A stretch of DNA of 44,218 bases from positions 1 to 44,218 of the forward strand of contig NZ_LIQZ01000267.1 in assembly GCF_001418655.1 (NCBI RefSeq), written 5' to 3'. The first letter of the stretch is position 1; each line of letters starts with the position of its first letter. The notes beneath the pieces are model-generated. The model saw only the letters and a list, made by a program, of their open reading frames with translations. It was not told the origin of the DNA and ran no database searches. A program made the translations under genes and the position numbers. Below are positions 1 to 8,240 of the stretch, in pieces. Origin of the DNA: Streptomyces phaeochromogenes. Its GTDB lineage: Bacteria; Actinomycetota; Actinomycetes; Streptomycetales; Streptomycetaceae.

Positions 1-447
1 CGCTCGGCGCGCGCCGAGCGTCGCACTGTCCGTCCTGCGACTGTTGTCCCTCCGCGGCGCCCCCGTTTCGGACGCGGCAGCCGCTTCCAGGGCCGCCAAC
101 TGCTCGGAGTCCAGGGCCATCCCGGCAGCGTGGTAGTGCGCCCGTGCTGTCACCGAGTCCACGCTGACCAGGCCCAGGTCCGCCTGGCCCTGGGCAGTGG
201 CCTCGGCAATCACCGCCTCCATCAGGTACTGGAAGACTCCCTGTGTCGCCCAGATCCGGAAGCGGTCGTACGCACTCTGCCAGTGCCCGAACTCGCTGGG
301 AAGGTCGCGCCAGGGGCTGCCCGTGCGGAACCGCCACATCACCGCGTTGAAGTGTTTCCGCAGGTCGGGGATGGGTCCGACTGCGGCGATCGGAAGGAGG
401 AGCTCATTCAGGGCCCACTGCGCGTCGGTGAGATCGCCTCACGCCAT
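1..447 (-). pseudogene. IS5-family transposase, N-terminal part, cut by window edge and frameshifted
   Basis: The reverse strand reads LTDAQWALNELLLP, then a WRFRTGSPWRDLP motif and VSVDSVTARAHYHAAGM, which is the N-terminal helix-turn-helix-like region and first catalytic aspartate of IS5-family transposases of the DUF4096 type. The natural ATG (complement of 445-447) is followed at once by an in-frame TGA. A one-base shift would join an MxRR start to the conserved frame, so the gene is probably frameshifted. The C-terminal half, with the other catalytic residues, lies outside the window, so I cannot say whether the rest is intact. Confidence 0.75.
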
Positions 448-774
448 GACTGACGGCCTATCAAGAAAGGACTCCATGACGCAGGCGATCTACCGAACTC
501 GTGATCCGGACTCCAGACAGGACCTGGTTCAGAGAAGTCACCAGGCCGCACGAAATAGCGCCTGACCCGGGGCATGGCGAACCTCCGTGAACGCCCCCGA
601 GGAATTCAGCCTACGAGTGGAGTCCTGCGCTCGCACACGTACTGCCGGCTCTTTCGGGGGTCGCCGCGCGCTGGGGGAGAGGCAGGGCCAGCATGGGCGT
701 ATGTCCTGGCGCTGGCGTTCACGGGCCACGATCGCGGTGACCTTGGCGAGCTGGTGAGGGCGGCCGGGGCCTGA
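448..774. other. no recognisable gene
   Basis: Between the IS5 remnant and the hairpin at 775-818 I see only short overlapping reading frames on both strands, with arginine- and proline-rich translations typical of shadow frames in high-GC DNA. No ribosome binding site, RNA gene or repeat stands out. Confidence 0.5.
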
Positions 775-818
775 GAGAGCACGGTCGGCATGGTGTCGTG
801 CCCGCCGACCGTGCTCTC
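775..818 (-). terminator. strong hairpin terminator
   Basis: A 14-bp perfect stem (775-788 pairs with 805-818, arm GAGAGCACGGTCGG) encloses a 16-nt loop. It starts 9 bases beyond the stop codon of the leftward gene at 827-1246, the position expected of its terminator. There is no long T tract, as is usual in Streptomyces. Confidence 0.75.
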
Positions 819-826
819 CCTGGATG

Positions 827-1246
827 TCAGCTGCTCGGCAGACTGTCCGAGGCGGCCCGTACCGAACTCACCACCGAGGGCAGGACGTTGCGGGCGTCCA
901 GGGGGTCGGCCACGGTGTTGGTCAGGCGGACGGCCTCCTGGGTGGTGCGCTCTCCGGTCGCGGCGAGGGCGATCGCCACCTGTTCGACCTGCTGGGTCAG
1001 CCCGATGTGGCCGAGGGTGTCGGCTGCGGCGCCCGGGTCGCCGTACGCCTTCTCGATCAAGGGCAGGGCCTGCTCCGGATCGGGGGTGACGGTCCTGAAC
1101 TCCTTGATGTGCGGGTCCTCGGCGTCCTCGAAGAGAATCTGGCCCGGCACGGTCGCGCCCGGCTGGAGCCATGAGAACCAGTACCGGCGATCGGGCAGAA
1201 CAACGGGAAGACAGCCCAGCAGAGCGTCAGTCAGTCGCAGAGCCAC
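827..1246 (-). CDS. hypothetical protein, 139 aa
   Basis: I do not recognise the family. The protein is soluble, without signal peptide or membrane segment; its second half looks helical (QVEQVAIALAATGERTTQEA). The GTG start at 1246 is the first in frame; an internal ATG at 1174 (MAPAG frame) belongs to another frame. Support for a real gene comes from the 14-bp hairpin just beyond its stop and the plausible divergent arrangement with the rightward gene at 1274. It could also be a leftover domain of a larger protein. No function can be assigned. Confidence 0.5.
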   Translation of the reverse strand: MALRLTDALLGCLPVVLPDRRYWFSWLQPGATVPGQILFEDAEDPHIKEFRTVTPDPEQALPLIEKAYGDPGAAADTLGHIGLTQQVEQVAIALAATGERTTQEAVRLTNTVADPLDARNVLPSVVSSVRAASDSLPSS

Positions 1247-1273
1247 GACCGCCGGAACCGCTTACGAGTATCA

Positions 1274-1579
1274 ATGTCAGTGGCGGCTGGAAGACTGAAC
1301 GCCGTGAATGGCGATGAGCAACTGTTGCGCGGCCGGATATACGGCCACGACCACGACGACCCTGACCCGGGCCCACGCCCGGGCGGCTCCTACGTTGCAC
1401 TGGTCGGCGGGCCCTTGGACGGGCTGCTCCTGGATGTCACCGGCTGGACGCCGGACCAGATCGCTGGCGGCGCCGCTCTGTCCACCGAGCTCGGTCGGTT
1501 CGGTGCCGGAGGCCGGGCCTTGTACGACCCGCGCCCGGGCGACCCGAGCCGCTTCGACTGGTCCGGCGACAGCCCTTGA
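1274..1579 (+). CDS. hypothetical protein, about 100 aa
   Basis: A short soluble protein with an ordinary globular composition (GGSYVALVGGPLDGLLLDV, then WTPDQIAGGAALSTELGRFG) and a hydrophilic tail ending FDWSGDSP. I recognise it only as a typical Streptomyces small hypothetical. The ATG at 1274 has no clear ribosome binding site; the in-frame GTG at 1304, with GGAAG upstream, would give 91 residues and may be the true start. It is divergent from the gene at 827-1246. No function is proposed. Confidence 0.55.
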   Translation: MSVAAGRLNAVNGDEQLLRGRIYGHDHDDPDPGPRPGGSYVALVGGPLDGLLLDVTGWTPDQIAGGAALSTELGRFGAGGRALYDPRPGDPSRFDWSGDSP

Positions 1580-1799
1580 CCACTCCCGAAGCTCCTTGCG
1601 CACCGACCACGCCCCGATCATGGGGAATCCAAGACCCCTGGCGACATCCATGGGACCTTGCGTCGGATCGGTACCCACAATGTTTTCAAGCGCCCCTGAA
1701 GCAATGAACCCGCCACAGCGCCGCTGCGCTGAGAACAGAGGCCGTCTCGACAGCCTGAGACGGGGCGTCGCCACTGGACTCGTGGCGGGGGACAGCACG
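1580..1799. other. intergenic, no clear gene
   Basis: A leftward open frame here contains a stretch that reads like protein (VARGLGFPMIGAWSV) but has no start signal and no family I recognise. It may be a decayed gene. Nothing else is supported. Confidence 0.3.
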
Positions 1800-1901
1800 G
1801 TGTGGGTAGCGGTCTTCACAGGCGGCACAGCGGTCCTGGCGAGCTGGGTGACCACGGTCGGGAACGCGCGGGCGACAAGGGCCCAAGCAGAGACATCCAT
1901 T
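1800..1901 (+). pseudogene. 5-prime part of a small membrane-protein gene split by element A
   Basis: A GTG at 1800, 8 bases after a GGCGGGGG tract, starts a protein with one membrane-spanning segment (VAVFTGGTAVLASWV) followed by a charged cytoplasmic stretch ending QAETSI. This is the N-terminal signature of a common Streptomyces family of short proteins with one membrane anchor and a helical domain. The frame runs directly into the left end of element A at 1902. If 1902-4967 is removed, the frame continues as EGQRRDHVRDSRRNAYLDL and on to 5204, giving about 112 residues. Confidence 0.7.
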
Positions 1902-1945
1902 GAGTGGTGTGCATCGTGAAGTCGCAGGTCGCGGGTCTGGTGTGA
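1902..1945 (+). repeat. element A left terminal inverted repeat, 44 bp
   Basis: Reading inward the end is GAG, 13 bases, then GAAGTCGCAGGTC and finally CTGGTGTGA. The same layout (GAG-N13-GAAGYYGCWGGTC...CTGGTGTGA) recurs at 4921-4964 (inverted), 5877-5920 and 8111-8154 (inverted). Confidence 0.85.
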
Positions 1946-2068
1946 ATGACGAGTTGGGTACTCGCGCCGGTCGGCGGCCGATGACCTTGGTGTAGATCAT
2001 TGGGTGGTCCGGTTCCGGTGGGATACCTGGTTCGGCTGCGCTCGCGACTTGCCCCCGCCTACGATCCG

Positions 2069-2098
2069 TCGGCAGGTCGGCAGGTCGGCAGGTCGGCA
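2069..2098 (+). repeat. octamer tandem repeat TCGGCAGG, 3.75 copies
   Basis: Three full copies of TCGGCAGG plus TCGGCA lie in the leader between the left end of element A and the ATG at 2126. Element B has no counterpart at the same place, so it is probably local slippage. Confidence 0.8.
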
Positions 2099-2125
2099 CG
2101 CCACGAGATCGCGGGAGGGCCCGGG

Positions 2126-2572
2126 ATGCAGGAGCGGCAGTGGATCGCCGCCCGCCGGAGCGAACTGGATGCCCTCGCCGAGGAGTTGACCAAGCAGCTT
2201 CAGGAGGTCCAGGTCGAGCGGGACGAACTGGCGGTCGCGGAGCGGGTGTTGAACCGCTTGGCCGAGCAGGTCCAGGCCGACGCCGAGGTTGTCGCTCCGG
2301 TATCGGCGAAGGTGGCCGGGCGCGCAAGTCCTGCTCATCCCGCACCGCAGCGACGCGGCCGAGGAGGGCGCGCTGCCCGGCGACTATCGCAAGATCCTGG
2401 CGATCGTGCGGGAGGCCGACGGCCCGGTGCAGGTCAGGGCAGTCGGCGAGCGGCTGGGTCTGAACGCCTCGGTGCGCGGCAAGCTGGAGCCGCTGCGGGC
2501 GAAATGACTAAGCTCGCCGATCGCGGCTGGCTGCACAGACGCCCCGACGGGAAGTTCACCGCACGCTCGTAG
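2126..2572 (+). pseudogene. transposon accessory protein, coiled coil plus winged helix, two frameshifts
   Basis: ATG 2126 has a GGGAGGG ribosome binding site. Residues 8-50 form a coiled coil (RRSELDALAEELTKQLQEV). The next part, LLIPHRSD to GLNASVRGKLEPLRAK, resembles a winged helix and lies in another frame. The end, LTKLADRGWLHRRPDGKF, returns to the first frame. Comparison with the copy in element B (7504-7991) places one extra A near 2328 and one missing C near 2506; the two shifts cancel. The intact product would be about 149 residues. Its position directly before the transposase in both elements suggests a transposition regulator or end-binding protein; this is inference. The indels could be sequencing errors. 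Confidence 0.7.
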
Positions 2573-2637
2573 CCACGCCGCCGGCGGGTGCCTTAAGGAC
2601 CGTAACCGGCGGGTCCCCGGCGGCAGTTGAGTTTGGT

Positions 2638-3356
2638 GTGAAGAAAAACAACCCTCTCGCCGGGGCCCAGACGGCCTTGCTTACACCGCACGCCTGCCGC
2701 TGTCGAGTGCGACCCTGAACTGGCTCGCCAGTCTGGTACGCGGCCACCTGAAGAAGATCGGCTCGCGGTGGCGGGCCCTGCCCGCGGGGAAGATCGCCGC
2801 CATCGTGCTCGCGGTGCTGCGCTGTGACCAGCGGCCGGGCGACCTGGCCGGCGGCAACGGGATACACCGCACCACCGTGACCCGCTGGGTCAGGGAAGTT
2901 GTTGGCCTGCTGGCCGCTCGCGCCCCGCGCCTGGGCCGCACCCTGAAGAGGATCACCCGAACGGGTGGCGGGGTGGTGCTGCTGGACGGCTCGCTGATCC
3001 GCGCCCGGCGGCGCACCGGCACGGTGAACCGGAAGAACTACTCCGGCAAGCACAAACACCATGGCCTGCTCGTGATCGCGCTCACCGACGGCAAGGGTCG
3101 ACTGCTGTGGGTATCGGCGGCGCGGCGCGTACGTACCTCGGAGATCACCGGCTACAAGGCCGCCCGGAACCGGCCGCTGACGCGCGGGCAGAAGCTGTCC
3201 AACAGGGCCCTTGCCGCAGTACGGGCGCCGGTCGAGCACGGCTTCGCCCACCTGAAGAACTGGCGCGTACTCGGCAAGGTACGCACCGATCCGAAGTGGG
3301 CGACCGCCCTGGTGAGGACTCTGCTGGTCCTGACGAACCGCGAAGTCTCTCGGTGA
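2638..3356 (+). pseudogene. IS5-like DDE transposase with internal deletion (element A)
   Basis: The order of motifs matches the intact copy at 6600-7433: HTH region (DLAGGNGIHRTTVTRW), first aspartate in VVLLDGSLI, and the glutamate in EHGFAHLKNW. Between WVSAAR and GYKAARN about 38 codons present in the other copy are missing, including the DLGFRG motif with the second catalytic aspartate. The N-terminus also seems to need a one-base shift (near 2680) to join GTG 2638 to the LPLSSATLNW frame. The protein should be inactive. It is the second gene of the accessory-transposase pair, 65 bases after the first. Confidence 0.8.
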
Positions 3357-3420
3357 CCGACGATCTTCGCCGAAGCGTGACGGGCGCCGACGGCGCCGGG
3401 CCGCCGCCCGCCGCCGAGGG

Positions 3421-3505
3421 GGTTTTCTGAACGCCATCCTCTGCGTGGACCGGACCGGGGTCCCATGGCGTCACCTCCTGCTCGACCACCCGCACAACGG
3501 CTCAC
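3421..3505 (+). pseudogene. IS5-family transposase fragment
   Basis: The frame beginning at the GGTTTTCTGAAC stretch reads FLNAILCVDRTGVPWRHLLL, which is the conserved N-terminal block of DUF4096-type IS5 transposases. It is followed by HPHNGS and then diverges. It comes from a different transposase type than the one just upstream and lies inside element A, so an earlier insertion probably decayed there. Confidence 0.6.
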
Positions 3506-3512
3506 GACGTAG

Positions 3513-3538
3513 TAGGTTATAGGTCGACCACTAACGTA
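3513..3538. promoter_or_regulatory. palindromic operator upstream of the SnoaL-like gene
   Basis: The core GTTATAGGTCGACCACTAAC (3516-3535) has the form GTTA-NN-GGTCGACC-NN-TAAC, and outer TA/TA bases add to the dyad. It overlaps the region just upstream of the ribosome binding site at 3536-3542. The TetR gene two positions downstream is the obvious candidate to bind it. Sequence symmetry is seen; binding is inference. Confidence 0.65.
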
Positions 3539-3547
3539 GGAGTGAAA

Positions 3548-4021
3548 ATGACAGTCAAGGAAGACGACGCCACCCGCCGCGCCGCTGCCCAGCACGCCGT
3601 GGCCGAGCACCTGCGCCTCACCGCTGCCGGACACACCGAGGAGTGGGTGAAGCTGTTCGCCCCGGACGCGGTGCTCGAGTTCCCGTACGCGCCGGCCGGC
3701 GTGCCCCAGCGGGTGACGGGGCGAGACGCACTGCGCGCGCACATGAGCAACTTTCCCGAGACCTTTGACGTGGAGTTCGTCGGCCTGGTGTTCCACGAGA
3801 CGGTCGATCCGAGTCTGGTGATCGCTGAATTCCGCTCGACGGGCACGGCGCTGCCGACCGGCAAGCCGTACGAGCAGACATGCATCTCCGTCGTCCGGAC
3901 CGATGACGACGCGCGCATCACCCACTACCTGGACTACTGGAACCCGCTGGTGGCGATCGAGGCGCTCACGCCCCACGACGTGCCGTCCGACTCCGACCGC
4001 AGCGTGGCTTTTGGAGGCTGA
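3548..4021 (+). CDS. SnoaL-like / NTF2-fold protein, 157 aa
   Basis: This is a small one-domain protein of the SnoaL-like polyketide-cyclase/NTF2 superfamily: helix AVAEHLRLTAAGHTEEWVKLF, then FAPDAVLEFPYAP, a VTGRDALRAHM helix and the closing beta strands with ISVVRTDDDARITHYLDYWNP. Family members are cyclases, isomerases or simply ligand-binding proteins, so the substrate cannot be told. ATG 3548 is preferred over GTG 3542, because the GTG lies inside the TAGGAG ribosome binding site. The TetR gene follows after 25 bases, so the two form a likely self-regulated pair. They sit within element A as cargo. Confidence 0.85.
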   Translation: MTVKEDDATRRAAAQHAVAEHLRLTAAGHTEEWVKLFAPDAVLEFPYAPAGVPQRVTGRDALRAHMSNFPETFDVEFVGLVFHETVDPSLVIAEFRSTGTALPTGKPYEQTCISVVRTDDDARITHYLDYWNPLVAIEALTPHDVPSDSDRSVAFGG

Positions 4022-4046
4022 GGGGAGCCGTGTTTGACTGACGCCC

Positions 4047-4595
4047 ATGCCTGCCGCCGGTACCAGCACGAAGAGCGACGAACGACGTCGGGCCATCGTG
4101 GCCGCCGCGGTCGACTGCTTCGCGCAAAAGGGTTTCTACGGTACGACGACGCACGAGATCGCAGACTGGGTCGGCGTCTCTCAGCCGTATCTCTATCGCC
4201 TGTACCCGAACAAGGAAGCACTGTTCGCGGCGGTGGTCGACCACGTGTCTGTCGTCATGACCGACACTCTGGTCGCTCACTCACCGGCGTCGGGTGGGGC
4301 CGGGCCGGCGCCCGAAGCGGCGTTGGACGCGGCGCGCGGCGCCTACACCGCGCTCGTCGCGGACCGGAACATCCTGCGTTTCCTCATGCACGCGAACTGT
4401 GCCGTCGGCGAGCCGCTGGTGGAACAGGCCGTGCGCCGGTGCTACGCCAAGCAGGTTGACACTGTTCGGCAGTTGCTGGGCGACGACGAGGCTGTGCGGC
4501 GCTGGTTCGGCGCCGGAATGCTCGACAACGTGGTCGCCGTGCTGGGTCTGGCCGACATCGATGAGCCATGGGCGCACGTCCTCACCGCTCGATGA
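4047..4595 (+). CDS. TetR/AcrR-family transcriptional regulator, 182 aa
   Basis: The N-terminal helix-turn-helix is clear: RRRAIVAAAVDCFAQKGFYG, TTTHEIADWVGVSQPYLYRL and the YPNKEALFAAVV helix, residues about 10-60. The rest is the ligand-binding helical domain. TetR proteins are usually repressors released by a small molecule. It probably represses the SnoaL-like gene upstream and itself through the dyad at 3513-3538. It is transposon cargo and intact, although the transposition genes of the same element are broken. Confidence 0.9.
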   Translation: MPAAGTSTKSDERRRAIVAAAVDCFAQKGFYGTTTHEIADWVGVSQPYLYRLYPNKEALFAAVVDHVSVVMTDTLVAHSPASGGAGPAPEAALDAARGAYTALVADRNILRFLMHANCAVGEPLVEQAVRRCYAKQVDTVRQLLGDDEAVRRWFGAGMLDNVVAVLGLADIDEPWAHVLTAR

Positions 4596-4920
4596 CCCGG
4601 CACTGGCAGTTCGGCGCCGACGGTCCCGAGTCCTCCTCGTAGGCCAACTCGGCCGATGGGACTCGGCTTCTTCAGCCGCGGGCAAGCTTCGTCCGGGTCG
4701 GCCTCCTCCCGGGCGGGCGTCGGGGCGACGGTCGCGGCGGCCTCCGGTCCGCTCCAGCTCCCGCATCCCCACGCTCTCCCGGCGTACCGGCCCGGCCCCG
4801 GATCGTAAGAGCGGCACAGCGGTCGACACAGCACAAACCGAGGACGGCTCCGAACGGCATGTCAGACGATCTTCGCCGTGGACACCGGCCGATGACCAGC
4901 GCGAGTAGCTCTCCCGACCC
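4596..4920. other. right part of element A without a recognisable gene
   Basis: Only arginine- and proline-rich overlapping frames occur here. None has a ribosome binding site or a family I recognise. It lies between the TetR gene and the right end of the element. Confidence 0.5.
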
Positions 4921-4964
4921 TCACACCAGATCCGTGACCAGCAACTTCACGATGCACACCCCTC
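4921..4964 (-). repeat. element A right terminal inverted repeat, 44 bp
   Basis: The complement starts GAGGGGTGTGCATCGTGAAG and ends CTGGTGTGA; it matches the left end at 39 of 44 positions. It is followed by ATT (4965-4967), the same three bases that precede the left end. Confidence 0.85.
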
Positions 4965-4967
4965 ATT

Positions 4968-5204
4968 GAGGGACAGCGCCGGGACCATGTGCGAGACAGT
5001 CGGCGTAACGCCTACTTGGACCTGATGGAACAGGCCCACGTGATTGGCGAGCTGTACTGGCGAATCGGTGATGCATACGCGCAGCTCACCAATCAGGCCG
5101 ACCGGCTGACTCGCATTGAGGAAACCCGGATACAACTGCGCAACGGCTTCGACCGACCGCGTCGAGGTCACGAACGGGATTCATCGCCGAGCTCACCGCC
5201 GTGA
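4968..5204 (+). pseudogene. 3-prime part of the membrane-protein gene split by element A
   Basis: The frame reads EGQRRDHVRDSRRNAYLDL, then MEQAHVIGELYWRIGDAY and AQLTNQADRLTRIEETRIQL, a charged helical domain. It joins in frame to the membrane anchor at 1800-1901 once element A and one ATT copy are removed. The last 20 residues (FDRPRRGHERDSSPSSPP) look unlike a helical domain, so there may be a further frameshift near 5150. The GTG at 4989 could allow some translation, but the membrane anchor would be missing. Confidence 0.7.
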
Positions 5205-5409
5205 CTGAGGCCCTTTCAACCTGGTTGAGCACAGGCCGAGTTGGCGGAAGGTCGGGCGCGGGGAAAGGCGATGCTTCTGGTTAGATGGGCCGACGACAAG
5301 CACTCCTTGCGCCTGACCGGCACACCTCAGCGGGATCGTTGTCAAGAACTCCTGCGGGGTAGCTGACAGAACACGGCCGGTGGAAGCCGGCAGACGAAGG
5401 ATGGATCTC

Positions 5410-5628
5410 ATGGGAACGACGCGGGGCGGACCGGTGGGGGACGAGGACATCCAGGTCCCCGCGGGACGGACCAGGTGGTGGGTGGTCGCCCTCATCCTGG
5501 GTCTGCCTGCACTTCTCGTGGTCGGCTTCTTGGCCATGATCGTGATCTGGCTGTTCGTCGACGACTCCTCCGGGGCCGAACAGGGGCCCTCCCACGGTCT
5601 TCAGGCGCCGATCGCGGCGAACTGGTAG
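5410..5628 (+). CDS. small single-span membrane protein, 72 aa
   Basis: The protein has a short acidic N-terminus (GDEDIQVPAGRTRWW), one strong membrane-spanning helix (VVALILGLPALLVVGFLAMI to about residue 50) and a short polar tail. ATG 5410 lies about 9 bases after GAAGGA, whereas ATG 5401 touches that site, so 5410 is the better start. Small proteins of this kind are frequent and uncharacterised in Streptomyces. No function is assigned. Confidence 0.6.
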   Translation: MGTTRGGPVGDEDIQVPAGRTRWWVVALILGLPALLVVGFLAMIVIWLFVDDSSGAEQGPSHGLQAPIAANW

Positions 5629-5876
5629 TTGGTAACTGGTACGGCTGACGCGCACCCTGCCGTTCGAGCGGCAGCGCGGTCACTCGAATGAGACTGCTGA
5701 GACCAAGCAAAGGGCCGTCGCCAACGAACCGGATTCCTCGCGCGCGGTCGACCGCAAACTGATCACACGTCTCAAGGCGCCTCAACACGGCCCCGCGCGT
5801 GCGGCATGACCCGAGACCGTCGCCAGACCTCCTATCGCAGGTCTATCGCGATCAGTGCGCAGCAACGACAAAGCGT

Positions 5877-5920
5877 GAGCGTCTGTCAACTTGAAGTCGC
5901 AGGTCAAAGGGCTGGTGTGA
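5877..5920 (+). repeat. element B left terminal inverted repeat
   Basis: It begins GAGCGTCTGTCAACTTGAAG and ends CTGGTGTGA. It matches 8111-8154 inverted, and both ends of element A in layout. Confidence 0.8.
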
Positions 5921-6099
5921 TCGGCTGTCGGGGTGCTCAGGCTGCTCACGGCCGACTGTCTGAGCAGTAGATCGTCCGTCAGCACGGTCAGCGCCTGAGC
6001 CGAAAGACGGTCGACGAGATCATTTCGCGCAGGAGATCATGTGTGGGTGTCGCCGGTCCGCTCCGCACCCCCGATCCGTTTCAAGACGAAAGGTTGACC

Positions 6100-6540
6100 A
6101 TGTGGGAAGGCTGTACCCCGGTCCTAGGGGCGGAGCCCGAGCCGTCCCGCCGGGAGATCACCGGCTGGGAGATCCCCGGCATTGGCGAGATGGACGTCGA
6201 TTCCGAGGGGTACCGCACGTCCGTGCTGCCGTCGGACGGATCCCTGCGCATCGAGCTGGCGTTCTCCGACGCGTACGTGGAGTCCGAAGCGATGCCATAC
6301 CGGCGGCTCGGACCTGTGTTCCTGATCCTGGAGGGCGTGCGGTCCCTCGACATGGAGACCCTCGGGGCACCGGCGGGCCCGCTGTGGAAGCGGCTGCTGC
6401 AGGGGGATTCCCAGGACGAGCTGCTGCGAATGGCCTGGGACGAGAACGAGGACGTCCTGCATGTGAGGGACGGCGGCACAGTCCTGAGCTGCCGGGGTGG
6501 TACGTGGCACTGGCAGGTCGGCTTCCGGCCCCCTGCCTGA
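6100..6540 (+). CDS. hypothetical protein, 146 aa, cargo of element B
   Basis: ATG 6100 is preceded by GAAAGG at a good distance; the longer upstream frame from 6043 lacks such a site. The protein is acidic and soluble, rich in aromatic and charged residues (WEGCTPVLG, REITGWEIPGIGEM, FLILEGVRSLDMETLG, VLSCRGGTWHWQVGF), with the look of a compact alpha/beta domain. I do not recognise the family. It could be an immunity-type or chaperone-like protein, but nothing proves it. It stands alone between the left end of element B and the convergent transposase. Confidence 0.65.
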   Translation: MWEGCTPVLGAEPEPSRREITGWEIPGIGEMDVDSEGYRTSVLPSDGSLRIELAFSDAYVESEAMPYRRLGPVFLILEGVRSLDMETLGAPAGPLWKRLLQGDSQDELLRMAWDENEDVLHVRDGGTVLSCRGGTWHWQVGFRPPA

Positions 6541-6599
6541 GCCGGGCGGCGACCTGATCACGCAAGAAGCCGACTGACCGTGCCAGGACGGCTTGAAGA

Positions 6600-7433
6600 T
6601 CAGCGGTTGACTTCCAGGTTCGTCAGAACGAGCAGTGCACGCAGGAGGTGGGTGGCGCGGGCAGGGTCGGTACGGAGCTTGGTCAGGATCCGCCAGTTCT
6701 TGAGGTGGGCGAAGCCGTGCTCGACCGGTGCACGCCCGACGGCGAGGACACGGTTGGCTTCCTTCTGGCCCGGGGTGAGCTTGTGGGTGCGGGTGGCGGC
6801 GTAGCCGGTGACGATCACGGGGTCGCGGATGTCGTTGTCCAGACCGCGGAAGCCGAGGTCGGCCAACGCCCCAAGGCCGGCGGCGCGCAGGTGGGCCAGG
6901 ATGTGATCCTGGCGGGCGGCGGTGTTGTCGTGGGTGGAACCGGGCCGGGCGGCGGATACCCAGATCAGGCGGCCTCTCTCGTCGGTCAGGGCGAGGAAGT
7001 GCAGGCCATGACTGCGGTACTTGCCGGAGTAGTTCCGCCGGTCGGCTCTCCCGGTGCGGCGCTGGGTGCGGATGAGGGTGCCGTCGATCAGGACCACCTC
7101 CCCGCCCCGTTTGGCGATCTTCTTCAGGGCGCGGTCCAGGCGGGGCGCCTGCGCGGCGAGCAGGACGATCACCTCGTCACGCCAGCGGCGGACGGTGGAC
7201 TCGGACACGTTGTTGCCGCCAGCCATGTCGGCCAGGCGCTGGTCGTGACGCAGTACGGCCAGGACGATCACTGCGATCCTTCCAGGCGGCAGGGCCCGCC
7301 ACCTGGACCGTATCGCCTTCAAGTGGCGTCGCAGCAGATCGGCGAGGTGGTTAACGGTGCTCGTGGACAGCGGCAGACGGCACTGGTAGACAAGCGGGCA
7401 GGAGTCCTCGGCGCGCTCATAGGTTCTCGTCAC
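6600..7433 (-). CDS. IS5-like DDE transposase, 277 aa (element B)
   Basis: It is a complete DDE transposase of the DDE_Tnp_4/IS5-like type: helix-turn-helix region (DMAGGNNVSESTVRRW), first aspartate in VVLIDGTLI, PGSTHDN motif, second aspartate in ALADLGFRG and glutamate in EHGFAHLKNW. GTG 7433 (VTRTYER) is the likely start; 18 further codons upstream are open but have no signal. It should cut and join the GAG/CTC ends of element B and could act on the similar ends of element A in trans. The accessory gene lies directly upstream. Confidence 0.85.
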   Translation of the reverse strand: MTRTYERAEDSCPLVYQCRLPLSTSTVNHLADLLRRHLKAIRSRWRALPPGRIAVIVLAVLRHDQRLADMAGGNNVSESTVRRWRDEVIVLLAAQAPRLDRALKKIAKRGGEVVLIDGTLIRTQRRTGRADRRNYSGKYRSHGLHFLALTDERGRLIWVSAARPGSTHDNTAARQDHILAHLRAAGLGALADLGFRGLDNDIRDPVIVTGYAATRTHKLTPGQKEANRVLAVGRAPVEHGFAHLKNWRILTKLRTDPARATHLLRALLVLTNLEVNR

Positions 7434-7503
7434 ACAGTCCCAACGGCCGCCGGGGGCACCCCGATTACGCCCGCACCGCACCGCCAAGAAGTGGCGTGCC
7501 TGG

Positions 7504-7991
<488 letters not shown>

Positions 7992-8110
7992 ACACCGGAT
8001 CGTAGAAGGCACCCAGGCCCCAGAGAGCAGGAACCGGCAAGTTGCCCCCTGACGGACGATCTACTCCTCAGACAGTCGCCCACGAACAGCTTGAGCACTG
8101 CGAAATCCGG

Positions 8111-8154
8111 TCACACCAGCCCTTTGACCTGCGGCTTCAAGTTGGCGGAGGCTC
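8111..8154 (-). repeat. element B right terminal inverted repeat
   Basis: The complement starts GAGCCTCCGCCAACTTGAAG and ends CTGGTGTGA. It lies upstream of the accessory gene, as the left end does in element A. Confidence 0.8.
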
Positions 8155-8157
8155 AGT

Positions 8158-8180
8158 GGGACCCATTGACACTGGGTCCC
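8158..8180 (-). terminator. hairpin downstream of the tRNA-Arg fragment
   Basis: GGGACCCA pairs with TGGGTCCC around a TTGACAC loop. It lies about 60 bases beyond the tRNA 3-prime end on the same strand, so it is probably the original tRNA terminator. Confidence 0.6.
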
Positions 8181-8240
8181 GCTCTCTCGTATCAGCAGCC
8201 GCCCCGGTCACCTACCACTCTTGGTATGTGGGTGGGCGAG

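Larger units (their letters stand above)
1902..4964 (+). mobile_element. element A: cargo-carrying IS5-like transposon, 3063 bp
   Basis: The element has 44-bp inverted ends (39 of 44 bases match) that begin GAG and end CTC, flanked by ATT at 1899-1901 and 4965-4967. A 3-bp duplication and GAG/GGG ends fit parts of the IS5 family. Inside, left to right: accessory winged-helix gene (broken), DDE transposase (internally deleted), a fragment of another IS5 transposase, a SnoaL-like gene and a TetR gene. Excision on paper restores an interrupted gene in frame, which is the best evidence for the boundaries. Element A cannot move by itself now because its transposase lacks a catalytic residue. Confidence 0.8.

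Noticed and set aside
5629..5876. Possible gene between the small membrane protein and element B
   Set aside because: Only shadow frames occur and no ribosome binding site is visible.
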